From positions 20,195,723 to 20,259,722 of the forward strand of contig CM065712.1 of assembly GCA_017654935.2 (NCBI GenBank): a stretch of 64,000 bases of DNA. Direction: 5' to 3'. The number at the start of each line of letters is the position of its first letter. Within the stretch, counting starts at the first letter, position 1. The notes under the pieces were generated by a model that searched no databases, had not been told where the DNA came from, and was given only the letters and a program-made list of their open reading frames with translations. Made by a program: the position numbers and the translations under genes. The DNA is from Phymorhynchus buccinoides (Eukaryota; Mollusca; Gastropoda; Neogastropoda; Raphitomidae). Below, piece after piece: positions 48,440-58,277 of the stretch.

Positions 48440-51400
48440 TCAAGTCAAGAACTGATCGACCTCAGACCTCGACAACAGATCAGCAAACTGGTTAGAAGAA
48501 CCCGAAACTGCCTCCAACACAAACGAATATTCCTGAAGGAACAGCGACCACCTGAGCACTCTGGAATTCCGGAAAGTAGACGACTTCAAATAAGTGAGAG
48601 GACGATGGTCTGTCTGCAAAACGAACTGTATACCCCACAGAAACCTGGCGAACTTCTGAACAGCCCAAACAATGGCAAGACATTCCCGTTCAAAGGTACT
48701 GTAGTTTTTCTCCCTATCCAAGAGCTTGTGACTGGCATAGGCACCTGGATGAAGGACGTCATACACACCATGAAACTGCAGCAGCACAGCCTCAAGACCT
48801 GTGGAACTGGCATCAGTCCTGAGAACAAACAAAGCACCAACACGCGGCAAGAGCAAGACTGGCTTCTCAGACAAAATTTCCTGAATGCATACCAACGCCT
48901 CGGCACACTGAGGACTCCAAACGATACTGCGAGGAGCGTTCTTAGCTGTCTTTGTCAAATCAGAAAGGGCAGCAGTAATCTCCGAAAAATTGGGGACATA
49001 TTTCCTATAGAAGCTGAGCAACCCCAACAAAGATCTGACCTGCTTCCGAGTAGTGGGAGTAGAGATCTTCAAAATCTTCTCAATCTTGGATGACTCAGGC
49101 CTCACAGTACCAGCACCAACAACATGACCAAGGAACTCAAGAGACTTAAAGCCTGCCTCAATCTTACACGGACGCACCGTAAGGCCATGACTCTGAATCT
49201 TCTCTAGGACCTGTCTGACATGGGACAAATGCGACTGCCACGTGACACTACGAATCAGAATGTCATCGAAAAAATTGACGGCAAAAGACTCTTCTAGCTT
49301 CAACATGCGCATCATGCGCGCAAATACCGCAGGTGCAGACACCAAACCAAACGGCATACGGACAAACTGAAACAGCCCTAAGTGAGTAGTAAACGCAGTT
49401 TTGTGTCTATCTTCTGGCCTAACGACAATCTGCCAATAGCCTTTGGCTAAGTCGACCTTCGTGAAGTACACACCATCGGCAAGAGTAGCGAACAAAGCCT
49501 CAACATCTGGAATTGGCTCTGCATCAAATACTGTCACTCTATTGAGAGCCCTATAGTCCACACAAAAACGGCATGTACCATCTTTTTTCCTGACCAACAC
49601 AACTGGCGAAGAGTAAGGACTACTAGAAGGTTCAATAATCCCCAAATCCATCATCGTGTTGACCTCACGAACCACAACTTCCATTGCAGCATAAGGAATG
49701 TCATAAGCCCTTCTACGCACTGGGACATCAGTAGTGAGAGGAATGTCTATGAACAAATTTCCACTAAACGAACCCGGAGCAGTGGTAAAAACTGGCTCAA
49801 AATCCCGAAACACATCCAGCAACTCATCCTTCTGAGTGGCACTGAGGGAAGGGTCAAAAGTAATGGAACCTATATCCTCATCTGGCATAGACGACGCCAT
49901 GGGAGTCTGCAAAGTGGGAAGGGACACTGAATCATCATCCTCGCGAACAACACCAACAGAGCAAAACTCCGGAACCGAAGTAGGAACTGACTGCACTGAT
50001 TCCTGGACAGGGGTGTCACTGCTAACACGAGCACATGATTGGGCTTGACTACTGACACTAGCATCGTCACCTGCCAAAGGACTAATCTCAGACCAAGGAA
50101 CAACCTGACCCTCACACACCAAAACAGCATCGACATCTGAGACAGCCAGAGACTGCGGCCTACGAACATACTGTTTCAACATATTGGCATGGAAAACCTT
50201 CACCTTTCCTTTGATCAGCACCTTGTAGTCAGGATGGAAACAATGTACAACGGGAAACGGACCCGACCATGTGGCTAACAGTTTGTTTGAATCTGTCGGA
50301 AGCAGCACCAACACCTCATCATCCACTTTGAACTGCCTGAAACTAGCCTTCCGATCAAAGTAGTGTTTGCCCCTCCTAGAAGAATGAGCAGAGTTCTCCA
50401 TAGCAATCTGACAAGAGTCAGCCAACATGTTCTTCAACTGAAATATGTATTCATACAATGGCTTAGCGTCCTTATCAACCTGAGTATCCTCGACCCAAGC
50501 TTCCTGAAGCAAAGCAATTGGACCTCGCACCTGCCTGCCGAACAGCAACTCAAACGGAGAGAACCCTGTACTCTCTGAAGGAAGCTCATGACATGCAAAC
50601 AGCAACGCAGGGAGAAACCTGTGCCAAGACTTTGGTCGAGAATGAATCACCTTCTTAAGCATGGACTTCAGGGTACCGTGAAAACGCTCTATATGCCCAT
50701 TTGCCTGAGGGTGGTATGGACTTGTTCTAATGCCATTTGAACCACACAAAACGTGAAACTGCCTCAAAAGTTCAGACATGAACTGGGAACCCTGATCAGA
50801 CAAAATCTCCTTGGGAAACCCTAGTCTAGCGAAGATGGAGAGCAGCGCCTCAGCAACTGACACAGCAGAAATATCCTTCAAAGGAACTGCCTCAGGGTAC
50901 CTAGTGGCAACATCAATAAGAGTCAAAATGTAGCGATGATCCTGATCCGAAGGAGGCAACAAAGGACCAACTAAATCGATCGCGACCCTCTCAAACGGCA
51001 CTCCTATCTGCGGAACACTAGACAGAGGAACTGGTGGTACCCTACCTTTGGATACGGTCTTCTGACAAGCATCACAAGAAGTGACGTACTTAGCAACATC
51101 TACCGTAACGCCTGGCCAGTAGAATTTTGTGAACAGTCTAGACAAAGTACGACGAACTCCACAATGTCCTGCCAACAAGAGATCATGTGACACTGTCAAC
51201 ACAGTAGGTCGAAGGCTAGTAGGAACCACTACCTGATCAAACTCTTGCTCACCTTTCTTGAAATGGTGAAACAACACTCCATTGGAAACATAGTAGTAGT
51301 GACTACCTCCACGAACCGACTTGACTTCTCCAGAAAAAGCCTGTGCAAAACACGACTCTATCGACTGATCCTTTCCTTGCAAATCGATCAAATCTGCACG

Positions 51401-52195
51401 TGAAACCTTGAGATCAGCAGCCACACTCTCAAGAGACTTCTGTTCTACCACATGCTTAGCTCTAGCCCTTGTCACTGCGGTAAAAGAATGAACATCCTCC
51501 ACACCATCCTGAGTGACCTTCTCCTGAACACATGGAATATTGCCAATAATGAGATCAGCAACTGGGTTATCCAACACACAACAGATCAACTGACCCTCAA
51601 AATATGGGCAGACAACATCAACTTTGGCCAAGGGAAACACATCAACTCGACCACCAAACGACATGCACCGCACCGAACGACCCACCAACTGTGCAGAAGT
51701 CACTAACCGTTTATGCACTCCACAAATGGTAGCTCCTGTATCACGTAAAACCGAACAGGGAACCTGGTTTACTGAACCTGACTCAAGATTCAACTTGCCT
51801 GTAAAACCATCAGCCACGGAACAAGCAACCACATCATTAGCTGACTGAGACCCAACACTGGAACAAAAACCAGCCTCAACACCTTCAACGACAGATGCGA
51901 CGTTAGCCTGACCAACAAAAGGACACCTACCAGGCGGATGACTGAGCGAGCAACGCTTACAAGAGCTAACACCACTCTTCCAAGGGCAAGAGTAAATGAA
52001 ATGACCCTTTTCCTTACACATATGACAAACAGCATCACATGCGTTACCTGCACCTCGTCTCGCACTTCGCTGACGTGAAGTGAAAGAACCACCCTGTGGA
52101 CCTACATTCTGCGTCGAGTAACCACCACCAACGGAGGACTGGGCCTGACCTCCGAAACCACCTCCTCGTCCACCAAATGACCGGTATGAGCCACC
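48440..52195 (-). CDS. Gmr1-like Pol: knuckle, protease, integrase, RT, RNase H
   Basis: A continuous frame (1193 codons from the first ATG at 52021, open upstream to 52195) encodes the zinc knuckle CHMCKEKGHFIYSC. Numbering from that ATG, the protease has DTGA at 94-97. Integrase has an HHCC finger at H279, H286, C316, C319 and a DDE triad at D349, D409, E445 (35 residues between the last two), plus a GPF motif near 587. A ~130-residue linker follows. RT (about 757-1000) has catalytic D857 (KVDLAKGYWQ) and FFDDILI (D919, D920). RNase H has D1070, E1111, D1138 and D1181. All catalytic residues looked for are present. RNase H has GLEAVL where GLGAVL is usual. Integrase before RT differs from ordinary Ty3/gypsy and matches Gmr1-like elements. 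RT motifs are clearly gypsy, not copia. Confidence 0.95.
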   Translation of the reverse strand, partial: GGSYRSFGGRGGGFGGQAQSSVGGGYSTQNVGPQGGSFTSRQRSARRGAGNACDAVCHMCKEKGHFIYSCPWKSGVSSCKRCSLSHPPGRCPFVGQANVASVVEGVEAGFCSSVGSQSANDVVACSVADGFTGKLNLESGSVNQVPCSVLRDTGATICGVHKRLVTSAQLVGRSVRCMSFGGRVDVFPLAKVDVVCPYFEGQLICCVLDNPVADLIIGNIPCVQEKVTQDGVEDVHSFTAVTRARAKHVVEQKSLESVAADLKVSRADLIDLQGKDQSIESCFAQAFSGEVKSVRGGSHYYYVSNGVLFHHFKKGEQEFDQVVVPTSLRPTVLTVSHDLLLAGHCGVRRTLSRLFTKFYWPGVTVDVAKYVTSCDACQKTVSKGRVPPVPLSSVPQIGVPFERVAIDLVGPLLPPSDQDHRYILTLIDVATRYPEAVPLKDISAVSVAEALLSIFARLGFPKEILSDQGSQFMSELLRQFHVLCGSNGIRTSPYHPQANGHIERFHGTLKSMLKKVIHSRPKSWHRFLPALLFACHELPSESTGFSPFELLFGRQVRGPIALLQEAWVEDTQVDKDAKPLYEYIFQLKNMLADSCQIAMENSAHSSRRGKHYFDRKASFRQFKVDDEVLVLLPTDSNKLLATWSGPFPVVHCFHPDYKVLIKGKVKVFHANMLKQYVRRPQSLAVSDVDAVLVCEGQVVPWSEISPLAGDDASVSSQAQSCARVSSDTPVQESVQSVPTSVPEFCSVGVVREDDDSVSLPTLQTPMASSMPDEDIGSITFDPSLSATQKDELLDVFRDFEPVFTTAPGSFSGNLFIDIPLTTDVPVRRRAYDIPYAAMEVVVREVNTMMDLGIIEPSSSPYSSPVVLVRKKDGTCRFCVDYRALNRVTVFDAEPIPDVEALFATLADGVYFTKVDLAKGYWQIVVRPEDRHKTAFTTHLGLFQFVRMPFGLVSAPAVFARMMRMLKLEESFAVNFFDDILIRSVTWQSHLSHVRQVLEKIQSHGLTVRPCKIEAGFKSLEFLGHVVGAGTVRPESSKIEKILKISTPTTRKQVRSLLGLLSFYRKYVPNFSEITAALSDLTKTAKNAPRSIVWSPQCAEALVCIQEILSEKPVLLLPRVGALFVLRTDASSTGLEAVLLQFHGVYDVLHPGAYASHKLLDREKNYSTFERECLAIVWAVQKFARFLWGIQFVLQTDHRPLTYLKSSTFRNSRVLRWSLFLQEYSFVLEAVSGSSNQFADLLSRSEVDQFLT

Positions 52196-53299
52196 TCAGT
52201 GACCACCACCAAAAGGCTTCCTGAAAACAGAAGACTGGTTATGGTTAAACCTGTTTGACTGGCCATACTCTCCAGGTGAACTACCATCACGACCTGACAG
52301 ACGCATAGCCTACACCAACAAAGATACTAGACTGAGATTTAGCAGCTAGGTTTTTGCTAGGATGCGCACGCCTGTAAGCTTCAGCAGCTTTGACCATCTC
52401 TCCAAAATCTGAAAGACCCTTTTCAGAAATGAAGGTTGCTACATCAGAAGAAACACTTGTTAAGAACTGTTCAGCCAACACAAGATTCCTCAATTGATCA
52501 AATGTAGTAGACTGGGAGAGACCAATCCACCTGTCAAACAGCCGTTGTAACTCAATCGAGAAAGTATCAAAGTTCTCACCTGACTGAAGACGGGATTCAC
52601 GGAAACGTTTCCTAAACCCTTCTGGCGTACACTGGAACTTACGGAGCAGCACCTCTACGAGAACATCGTAGCCGACCGAGCTATCACCCTCACAGAGACT
52701 GTGGTACAACGTCAACGCAGGACCTTCCAACAAAGCAGATAAGTACATTACCCACAAATCTTTGCTCCAACCAAACGCTTTAGCATGTGTCTCAAAACGA
52801 AACAAATAACTGTCAATGTTATCAGTTTTGTCCTTGAAATGGGGAAGTCTTGGTAAATTTGGTCGATTTACATTTGTACTCTCAGTTTTATCAGCCTTGG
52901 GCTGAACATTACTAGCCCGTGCATTTTCCATTTCTAATTGGAAACGTAATTGAGCTTCTTGACGTTTTGTTTCTGCTTCTAATTCAAGCCTTTTTGTTTC
53001 TTCCTCTACGTTTAGTCTTTAATTTCCTCCTGCTCTTTTCTACTATCAGCTTCTAATTTAGCATTTTGCCTTTTAGTTTCCTCTTTAGCTTTTTCATTTT
53101 GTCTTTTAGTTTCCTCTTCCTCTTTGAGTTTTTCCATCCGTTCCTTTCCTAATTGCTTATCTCTACTTTCAAAGCAACGTTCAACATACTCTAATAGCTT
53201 TTCTTCCTCTAACCCAAAAGCCTTACCCCGTTTAAGATAAACTTCGAAATCAGCATCATCCCCAAGGTTACTTTTGCTTTCTTCACTTTTCCCTTCCAT
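52196..53299 (-). pseudogene. Gmr1-like Gag, two frameshifts and one stop
   Basis: It starts with ATG at 53297-53299 (MEGKSEESKSNLGDD). A strongly charged coiled coil follows (KERMEKLKEEEETKRQ). The frame breaks near 53010 and continues as a capsid-like domain (NLPRLPHFKDKTDNIDSYLF, FGWSKDLWVMYLSALLEGPA, FRESRLQSGENFDTFSIELQ) to a stop at 52287-52289. A Gly/Arg/Ser-rich segment (FGGRGGGFGGQAQSS) lies in the pol frame, with one TGA at 52196-52198 before the knuckle. The overlap between the gag and pol frames is only about 25 nt and precedes the Gag knuckle. I therefore read the shift as a lesion or sequence error more than a programmed frameshift, though the latter is not excluded. Confidence 0.88.
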
Positions 53300-54551
53300 G
53301 ATGCAATATCAATCAGAAAAACAACAACCAGTATGTATAAACAACAAACTAAGCAAAGTTATCAAAACATACAAAATCCTCTAAACAAATATGAAAATAT
53401 CACTTCAAAGAGGACTAGTTAAACATTATAAGACTTGGGTTTTTTGTTTTACATCAAAGAGGACTAGTCAAACATTACCACTTTTTTTTTAGTCACAAAA
53501 TTGAAAGTAAAATTGGCAATATAAATTTTTTTTAAATGTTACACCCGTGCGTGAGGGGAAATAATCAACATTAACAATCAAAGTGTATGACTATGCAAGC
53601 GCATGAGAATGTTCGTGTCTCTCTCTCTCTCCAAATTATCCACACCTCACGACACAGACGAACAATCAACAACAGTCCACAAAAGCAGGTAGAATTCAAT
53701 CCTGGTCAACTATTAAATCAAAAGAAAGCTTCACATTCAATTATCATTCAACTTCAGTTCACTCTCCACACTAAATATAAAATTCTTTCGGGTGTTTCGC
53801 CTTTTCTTAATATACCTAGAAAAGGGAAACTATTTCAATAACACATGTTCTTAATTAATCCTCAAATTGTCTCTCATTTGAGTTTTCCAAAACCATCTCC
53901 ATTTACAAGTACACAAGTAGTAGGTTCCTTCATAGTTTTCCAAAACTAACTCATTTTATCTACTACTCAATCCCACAAACCAAACTGGCAGTAAATAGCG
54001 CAGGTGCTCCCAGTGCACTCCTGCCGTTTTCTCTTCAACCAGGCCCGCCGGTGCAGAACGAAGTCGCGTCTGCCCGCGTGCATCCTGGTGTTGCCGACTC
54101 TGTCACTTCGCTCCAGACCGCCGCACGGAAAGGAAAGTCAGCGCGTCAAAGGAGATGGGGCCCATGCCACACCACTCTCCTAGCCAACCACAGAAGCTGA
54201 AATGATCGATACCAACCATATACAAGCTATCCAAAATATGTACGTGTTAACAGCCCACGAGACTTACCAACCAAATAGTCTCCTGTTAACAAAGAACAAA
54301 CCACCATCAAAATGGAACAAACTGATTATTACCAAACAACAACGCACTCAACACAACACCTTGGAACCTGCAAACTATCATTGACTTCTTCCAACATTCA
54401 CAAAGAGTAATACCTTTGACACACCACCTTGATGTCTATCACAACCAAGTAACGAACTCACCAAACGAAGCCAAAAATTAGAATTCCATACAAGGAATGC
54501 AACAACTGTATTCATAGAAATAACAAGAGAGTAAACCCATAGGTACGAACC
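53300..54551 (-). other. Leader/5' UTR of the Gmr1-like element
   Basis: 1.25 kb between 5' LTR and gag without coding signal. Right after the LTR the minus strand reads GGTTCGTACCTATGGG. This does not start with TGG and I cannot match it to a tRNA 3' end, so the primer-binding site is undefined. The leader is long for an LTR element and AT-rich, with a CT run near 53620. Confidence 0.7.
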
Positions 54552-54787
54552 TGCATCAACAGCAGCTTACAAAAAACATAACTGAGTTGCCCCCGGTCCA
54601 CATCCCAAAGCTAACAGCTGAGGACCAAAAAAAACCGATGTGTCCCATTCAAGACAAACATGGCAACTGAACTCAACTGAACGAAATCGGTCAATACACA
54701 TCTGCGCGTCACGTGATACGCATACTGCGCTGAGGTTCCAAACCAGAAATATGGCATCACAAAAAACGCCCAAAACACTGCGTAACA
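54552..54787 (-). mobile_element. 5' LTR of Gmr1-like element (236 bp)
   Basis: Partner of 48121-48356. It holds the element's presumed promoter, but no clear TATA box or poly(A) signal could be assigned by eye. Confidence 0.97.
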
Positions 54788-57198
54788 GTGATACCTTCTG
54801 TCGTTCACCTGTATAATAATGATAGTGCTGTGCAGCATATAACTCTGTATTCCTTTAGTGGTGATACCTTCTGTCTTTCACCTGTATAATAATGATAGTG
54901 CTGTGCAGCATATTCCTTTATTGGTGATACCTTCTGTCTTTCACCTGTATAATAATGATAGTGCTGTGCAGCATATAACTCTTTATTCCTTTAGTGGTGA
55001 TACCTTCTGTCTTTCACCTGTATAATAATGATAGTGCTGTGCAGCATGTAACTCTGTATTCCTTTAGTGGTGATGCATTCTGTCTTTCACCTGTATTATA
55101 ATGATAGTGCTGTACAGCATATAACTCTGTATTCCTTTAGTAGTGAACCTTCTGTCTTTCACCTGTATAATAATGATAGTGCTGTGCAGCATATAACTCT
55201 GTATTCCTTTAGTGGTGATACCTTCTGTCTTTCAACTGTGAATAATGATAGTACTGTGCAGCATATAACTCTTTATTCCTTTAGTGGTGATACCTTCTGT
55301 CTTTCACCTGTATAATAATGATAGTGCTGTGCAGCATATAACTCTGTATTCCTTTAGTGATGATACCTTCTGTCTTTCACCTGTATAATAATGATAGTGC
55401 TGTGCAGCGTATAACTCTGTATTCCTTTAGTGGTGATACCTTCTGTCTTTCACCTGTATAATAATGATAGTGCTGTGCAGCATATTCCTTTATTGGTGAT
55501 ACCTTCTGTCTTTCACCTGTATAATAATGATAGTGCTGTGCAGCATATAACTCTTTATTCCTTTAGTGGTGATACCTTCTGTCTTTCACCTGTATAATAA
55601 TGATAGTGCTGTGCAGCATGTAACTCTGTATTCCTTTAGTGGTGATGCATTCTGTCTTTCACCTGTATTATAATGATAGTGCTGTACAGCATATAACTCT
55701 GTATTCCTTTAGTAGTGAACCTTCTGTCTTTCACCTGTATAATAATGATAGTGCTGTGCAGCATATAACTCTGTATTCCTTTAGTGGTGATACCTTCTGT
55801 CTTTCAACTGTGAATAATGATAGTACTGTGCAGCATATAACTCTTTATTCCTTTAGTGGTGATACCTTCTGTCTTTCACCTGTATAATAATGATAGTGCT
55901 GTGCAGCATATAACTCTGTATTCCTTTAGTGATGATACCTTCTGTCTTTCACCTGTATAATAATGATAGTGCTGTGCAGCGTATAACTCTGTATTCCTTT
56001 AGTGGTGATACCTTCTGTCTTTCACCTGTATTATAATGATAGTGCTGTGCAGCATATAACTCTTTATTCCTTTAGTGGTGATACCTTCTGTCTTTCACCT
56101 GTATAAAAATGATAGTACTGTGCAGCAAATAACTCTGTATTCCTTTAGTGATGATACCTTCTGTCTTTCACCTGTGAATAATGATAGTGCTGTGCAGCAT
56201 ATAACTCTGTATTCCTTTAGTGGTGATACCTTCTGTCTTTCAACTGTGAATAATGTTAGTACTGTGCAGCATATAACTCTGTATTCCTTTAGTAGTGATA
56301 CCTTCTGTCTTTCACCTGTATAATAATGATAGTGCTGTGCAGCATATAACTCTTTATTCCTTTAGTGGTGATACCTTCTGTCTTTCACCTGTATTATAAT
56401 GATAGTACTGTGCAGCATATAACTCTTTATTCCTTTAGTGGTGATACCTTCTGTCTTTCACCTGTATAATAATGATAGTGCTGTGCAGCATATAACTCTG
56501 TATTCCTTTAGTAGTGATACCTTCTGTCTTTCACCTGTATAATAATGATAGTGCTGTGCAGCATATAACTCTTTATTCCTTTAGTGGTGATACCTTCTGT
56601 CTTTCACCTGTATAATAATGATAGTGCTGTGCAGCATATAACTCTGTATTCCTTTAGTGGTGATACCTTCTGTCTTTCACCTGTATAATAATGATAGTGC
56701 TGTGCAGCATATAACTCTTTATTCCTTTAGTGGTGATACCTTCTGTCTTTCACCTGTATAATAATGATAGTGCTGTGCAGCATATAACTCTGTATTCCTT
56801 TAGTGGTGATACCTTCTGTCTTTCAACTGTGAATAATGATAGTACTGTGCAGCATATAACTCTGTATTCCTTTAGTGGTGATACCTTCTGTCTTTCACCT
56901 GTACAATAATGATAGTGCTGTGCAACATATAACTCTTTATTCCTTTAGTGGTGATACCTTCTGTCTTTCACCTGTATAATAATGATAGTGCTGTGCAGCA
57001 TATAACTCTGTATTCCTTTAGTGGTGATACCTTCTGTCTTTCACCTGTATTATAATGATAGTGCTGTGCAGCATATAACTCTGTATTCCTTTAGTGGTGA
57101 TACCTTCTGTCTTTCACCTGTACAATAATGATAGTGCTGTGCAGCATATAACTCTTTATTCCTTTAGTGGTGATACCTTCTGTCTTTCACCTGTATAA
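54788..57198 (+). repeat. 73-bp satellite array, about 33 monomers
   Basis: Monomer start points such as AGCATATAAC at 56341 and 56414 give a 73-bp period. Variants alternate (CTGTATTCC/CTTTATTCC, AGTGGTG/AGTAGTG/AGTGATG, CCTGTATAATAATG/CAACTGTGAATAATG). Open frames through it (for example 55067-55315) are by-products of the period. Confidence 0.98.
54839..56030 (+). repeat. 572-bp higher-order duplication within the satellite
   Basis: The block from about 54839 to 55458 recurs at 55411-56030 with an offset of 572 nt and appears identical. Both include the short monomer (GCAGCATATTCCTTTATTGG at about 54905 and 55477), the TGCATT variant and a GCAGCGTATAAC variant. This is a very recent block duplication of about eight monomers. 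Confidence 0.9.
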
Positions 57199-58228
57199 CA
57201 AGGGCGTCGCCGAGCGGCAGACATGTCCGTCACCAGCAATGCCACGCACTTGCGACACCCCGTAGAGTGTCACATCCTGACACAAAATTGGAAGGGATTC
57301 TGTCTTCTAGTTCACGAGATACAGCTTGAAGAAGAAGCATACAGCGCAAAGAAGGAAATTTCGGTTTTCAAGGTCACACTTCAAGGTCAAGGTCAGCATG
57401 GTGATAATTTATGCTCGGATGTTTTCTTCTCTAGGGTATACAGTACCACACACAATCTGAAGCGCTTCTGTCAAGTACCAATGTGGAAAATATGGCTTAA
57501 AACCCAATGTGTAGACCCCTACCACTTTCAAGGCCTACGGATCGCCCGGACCGTGACCTTGACCTTGGTCGGTATGCCACCATCAGAACGGGCATAAGCC
57601 AAAGTACCTTCATGCCAAATTTGAAGACTCTAACACTAACGGTGTGGGAGTTATGGCCCCTGAAAGATTTTCGGTTTTCAAGGTCGTACGCCAAGGTCAA
57701 GGTCACGACGGCAATATGGTTTGCGCGGATGCCTTCCTCTCATGGTGTCACACCAGCACACACAATTTGACGTGATTCTGTCAACCCGTTCGAAAGATAT
57801 CCTTGGGACAGACAGAAGGAGAAAAAAATGACCCTCCGATTTTCAGGCTCCAGCGATCTTTTTGACCTTGACCTTGACCTTGATCGGTATGCCATCATCA
57901 GAACGGGCATAAGCCAAACCACCTTCATACCAAGTTTCAACATCCTATGTTGATCGGTGCCCGAGATATGGTTAAAAATAGATTTTCGGTTTTCAAGGTC
58001 GTACGTCAAGGTCAAGGTCACGACGGCAAAATGGTTTGCGCGGATCTCTTCATATTAAGGAGGCACACCTGCACACAAAATTTGACGCGATTCGGTCAAG
58101 CGGTTCGGGAGATATCCTTGGGACAGACAGAAACCCCCCCAAAAAAACACAACAACAAACAAACAAACAAAAAAAACAAAAATACAAACCAGCCCATCGC
58201 AATAGTCCGTCTTGGTGACGGACTAATA
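57199..58228 (+). mobile_element. Interspersed repeat with ~320-bp internal modules, inserted in the satellite
   Basis: Three diverged modules carry TTTTCAAGGTCGTACG-like starts (about 57366, 57676, 57986), AAGGTCAAGGTCA, ATGGTTTGCGCGGAT and GATATCCTTGGGACAGACAG. The inverse motif GACCTTGACCTTGRTCGGTA lies between them (about 57552 and 57864). The right end is a hairpin, GTCCGTC-TTGG-TGACGGAC. Satellite flanks suggest a 3-bp TAA duplication. Non-coding; the superfamily is not recognised. Confidence 0.7.
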
Positions 58229-58277
58229 ATGATAGTGCTGTGCAGCATATATACCTTCTGTCTTTCACCAGTATAAC
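58229..58277 (+). repeat. 73-bp satellite, last partial monomer
   Basis: ATAATGATAGTGCTGTGCAG, then TACCTTCTGTCTTTCACCAG, resumes the satellite after the inserted repeat, then stops. Confidence 0.9.

Larger units (their letters stand above)
48121..54787 (-). mobile_element. Complete Gmr1-like Ty3/gypsy LTR retrotransposon (6.67 kb)
   Basis: Two 236-bp LTRs frame a 1.25-kb leader, gag and a long pol, all on the minus strand. Pol has integrase upstream of RT/RNase H. About 0.85% LTR divergence points to recent insertion. It sits inside the 73-bp satellite. Coding lesions are few: one frameshift near 53010, one near 52300 and one in-frame TGA at 52196-52198. Confidence 0.93.

Noticed and set aside
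52280..52315. Programmed +1 frameshift between Gag and Pol of the Gmr1-like element
   Set aside because: The frames overlap by only about 25 nt, upstream of the Gag zinc knuckle, and another frame break and a TGA are nearby. A lesion or base error is simpler; kept only as a remote option.
55067..56323. Three 82-codon open frames, two of them identical
   Set aside because: By-products of the 73-bp satellite period and its 572-bp duplication.
57199..57240. tRNA gene or tRNA-derived SINE head at GTCGCCGAGCGGC
   Set aside because: An A-box-like string is present, but I found no B box at the right distance and no cloverleaf.
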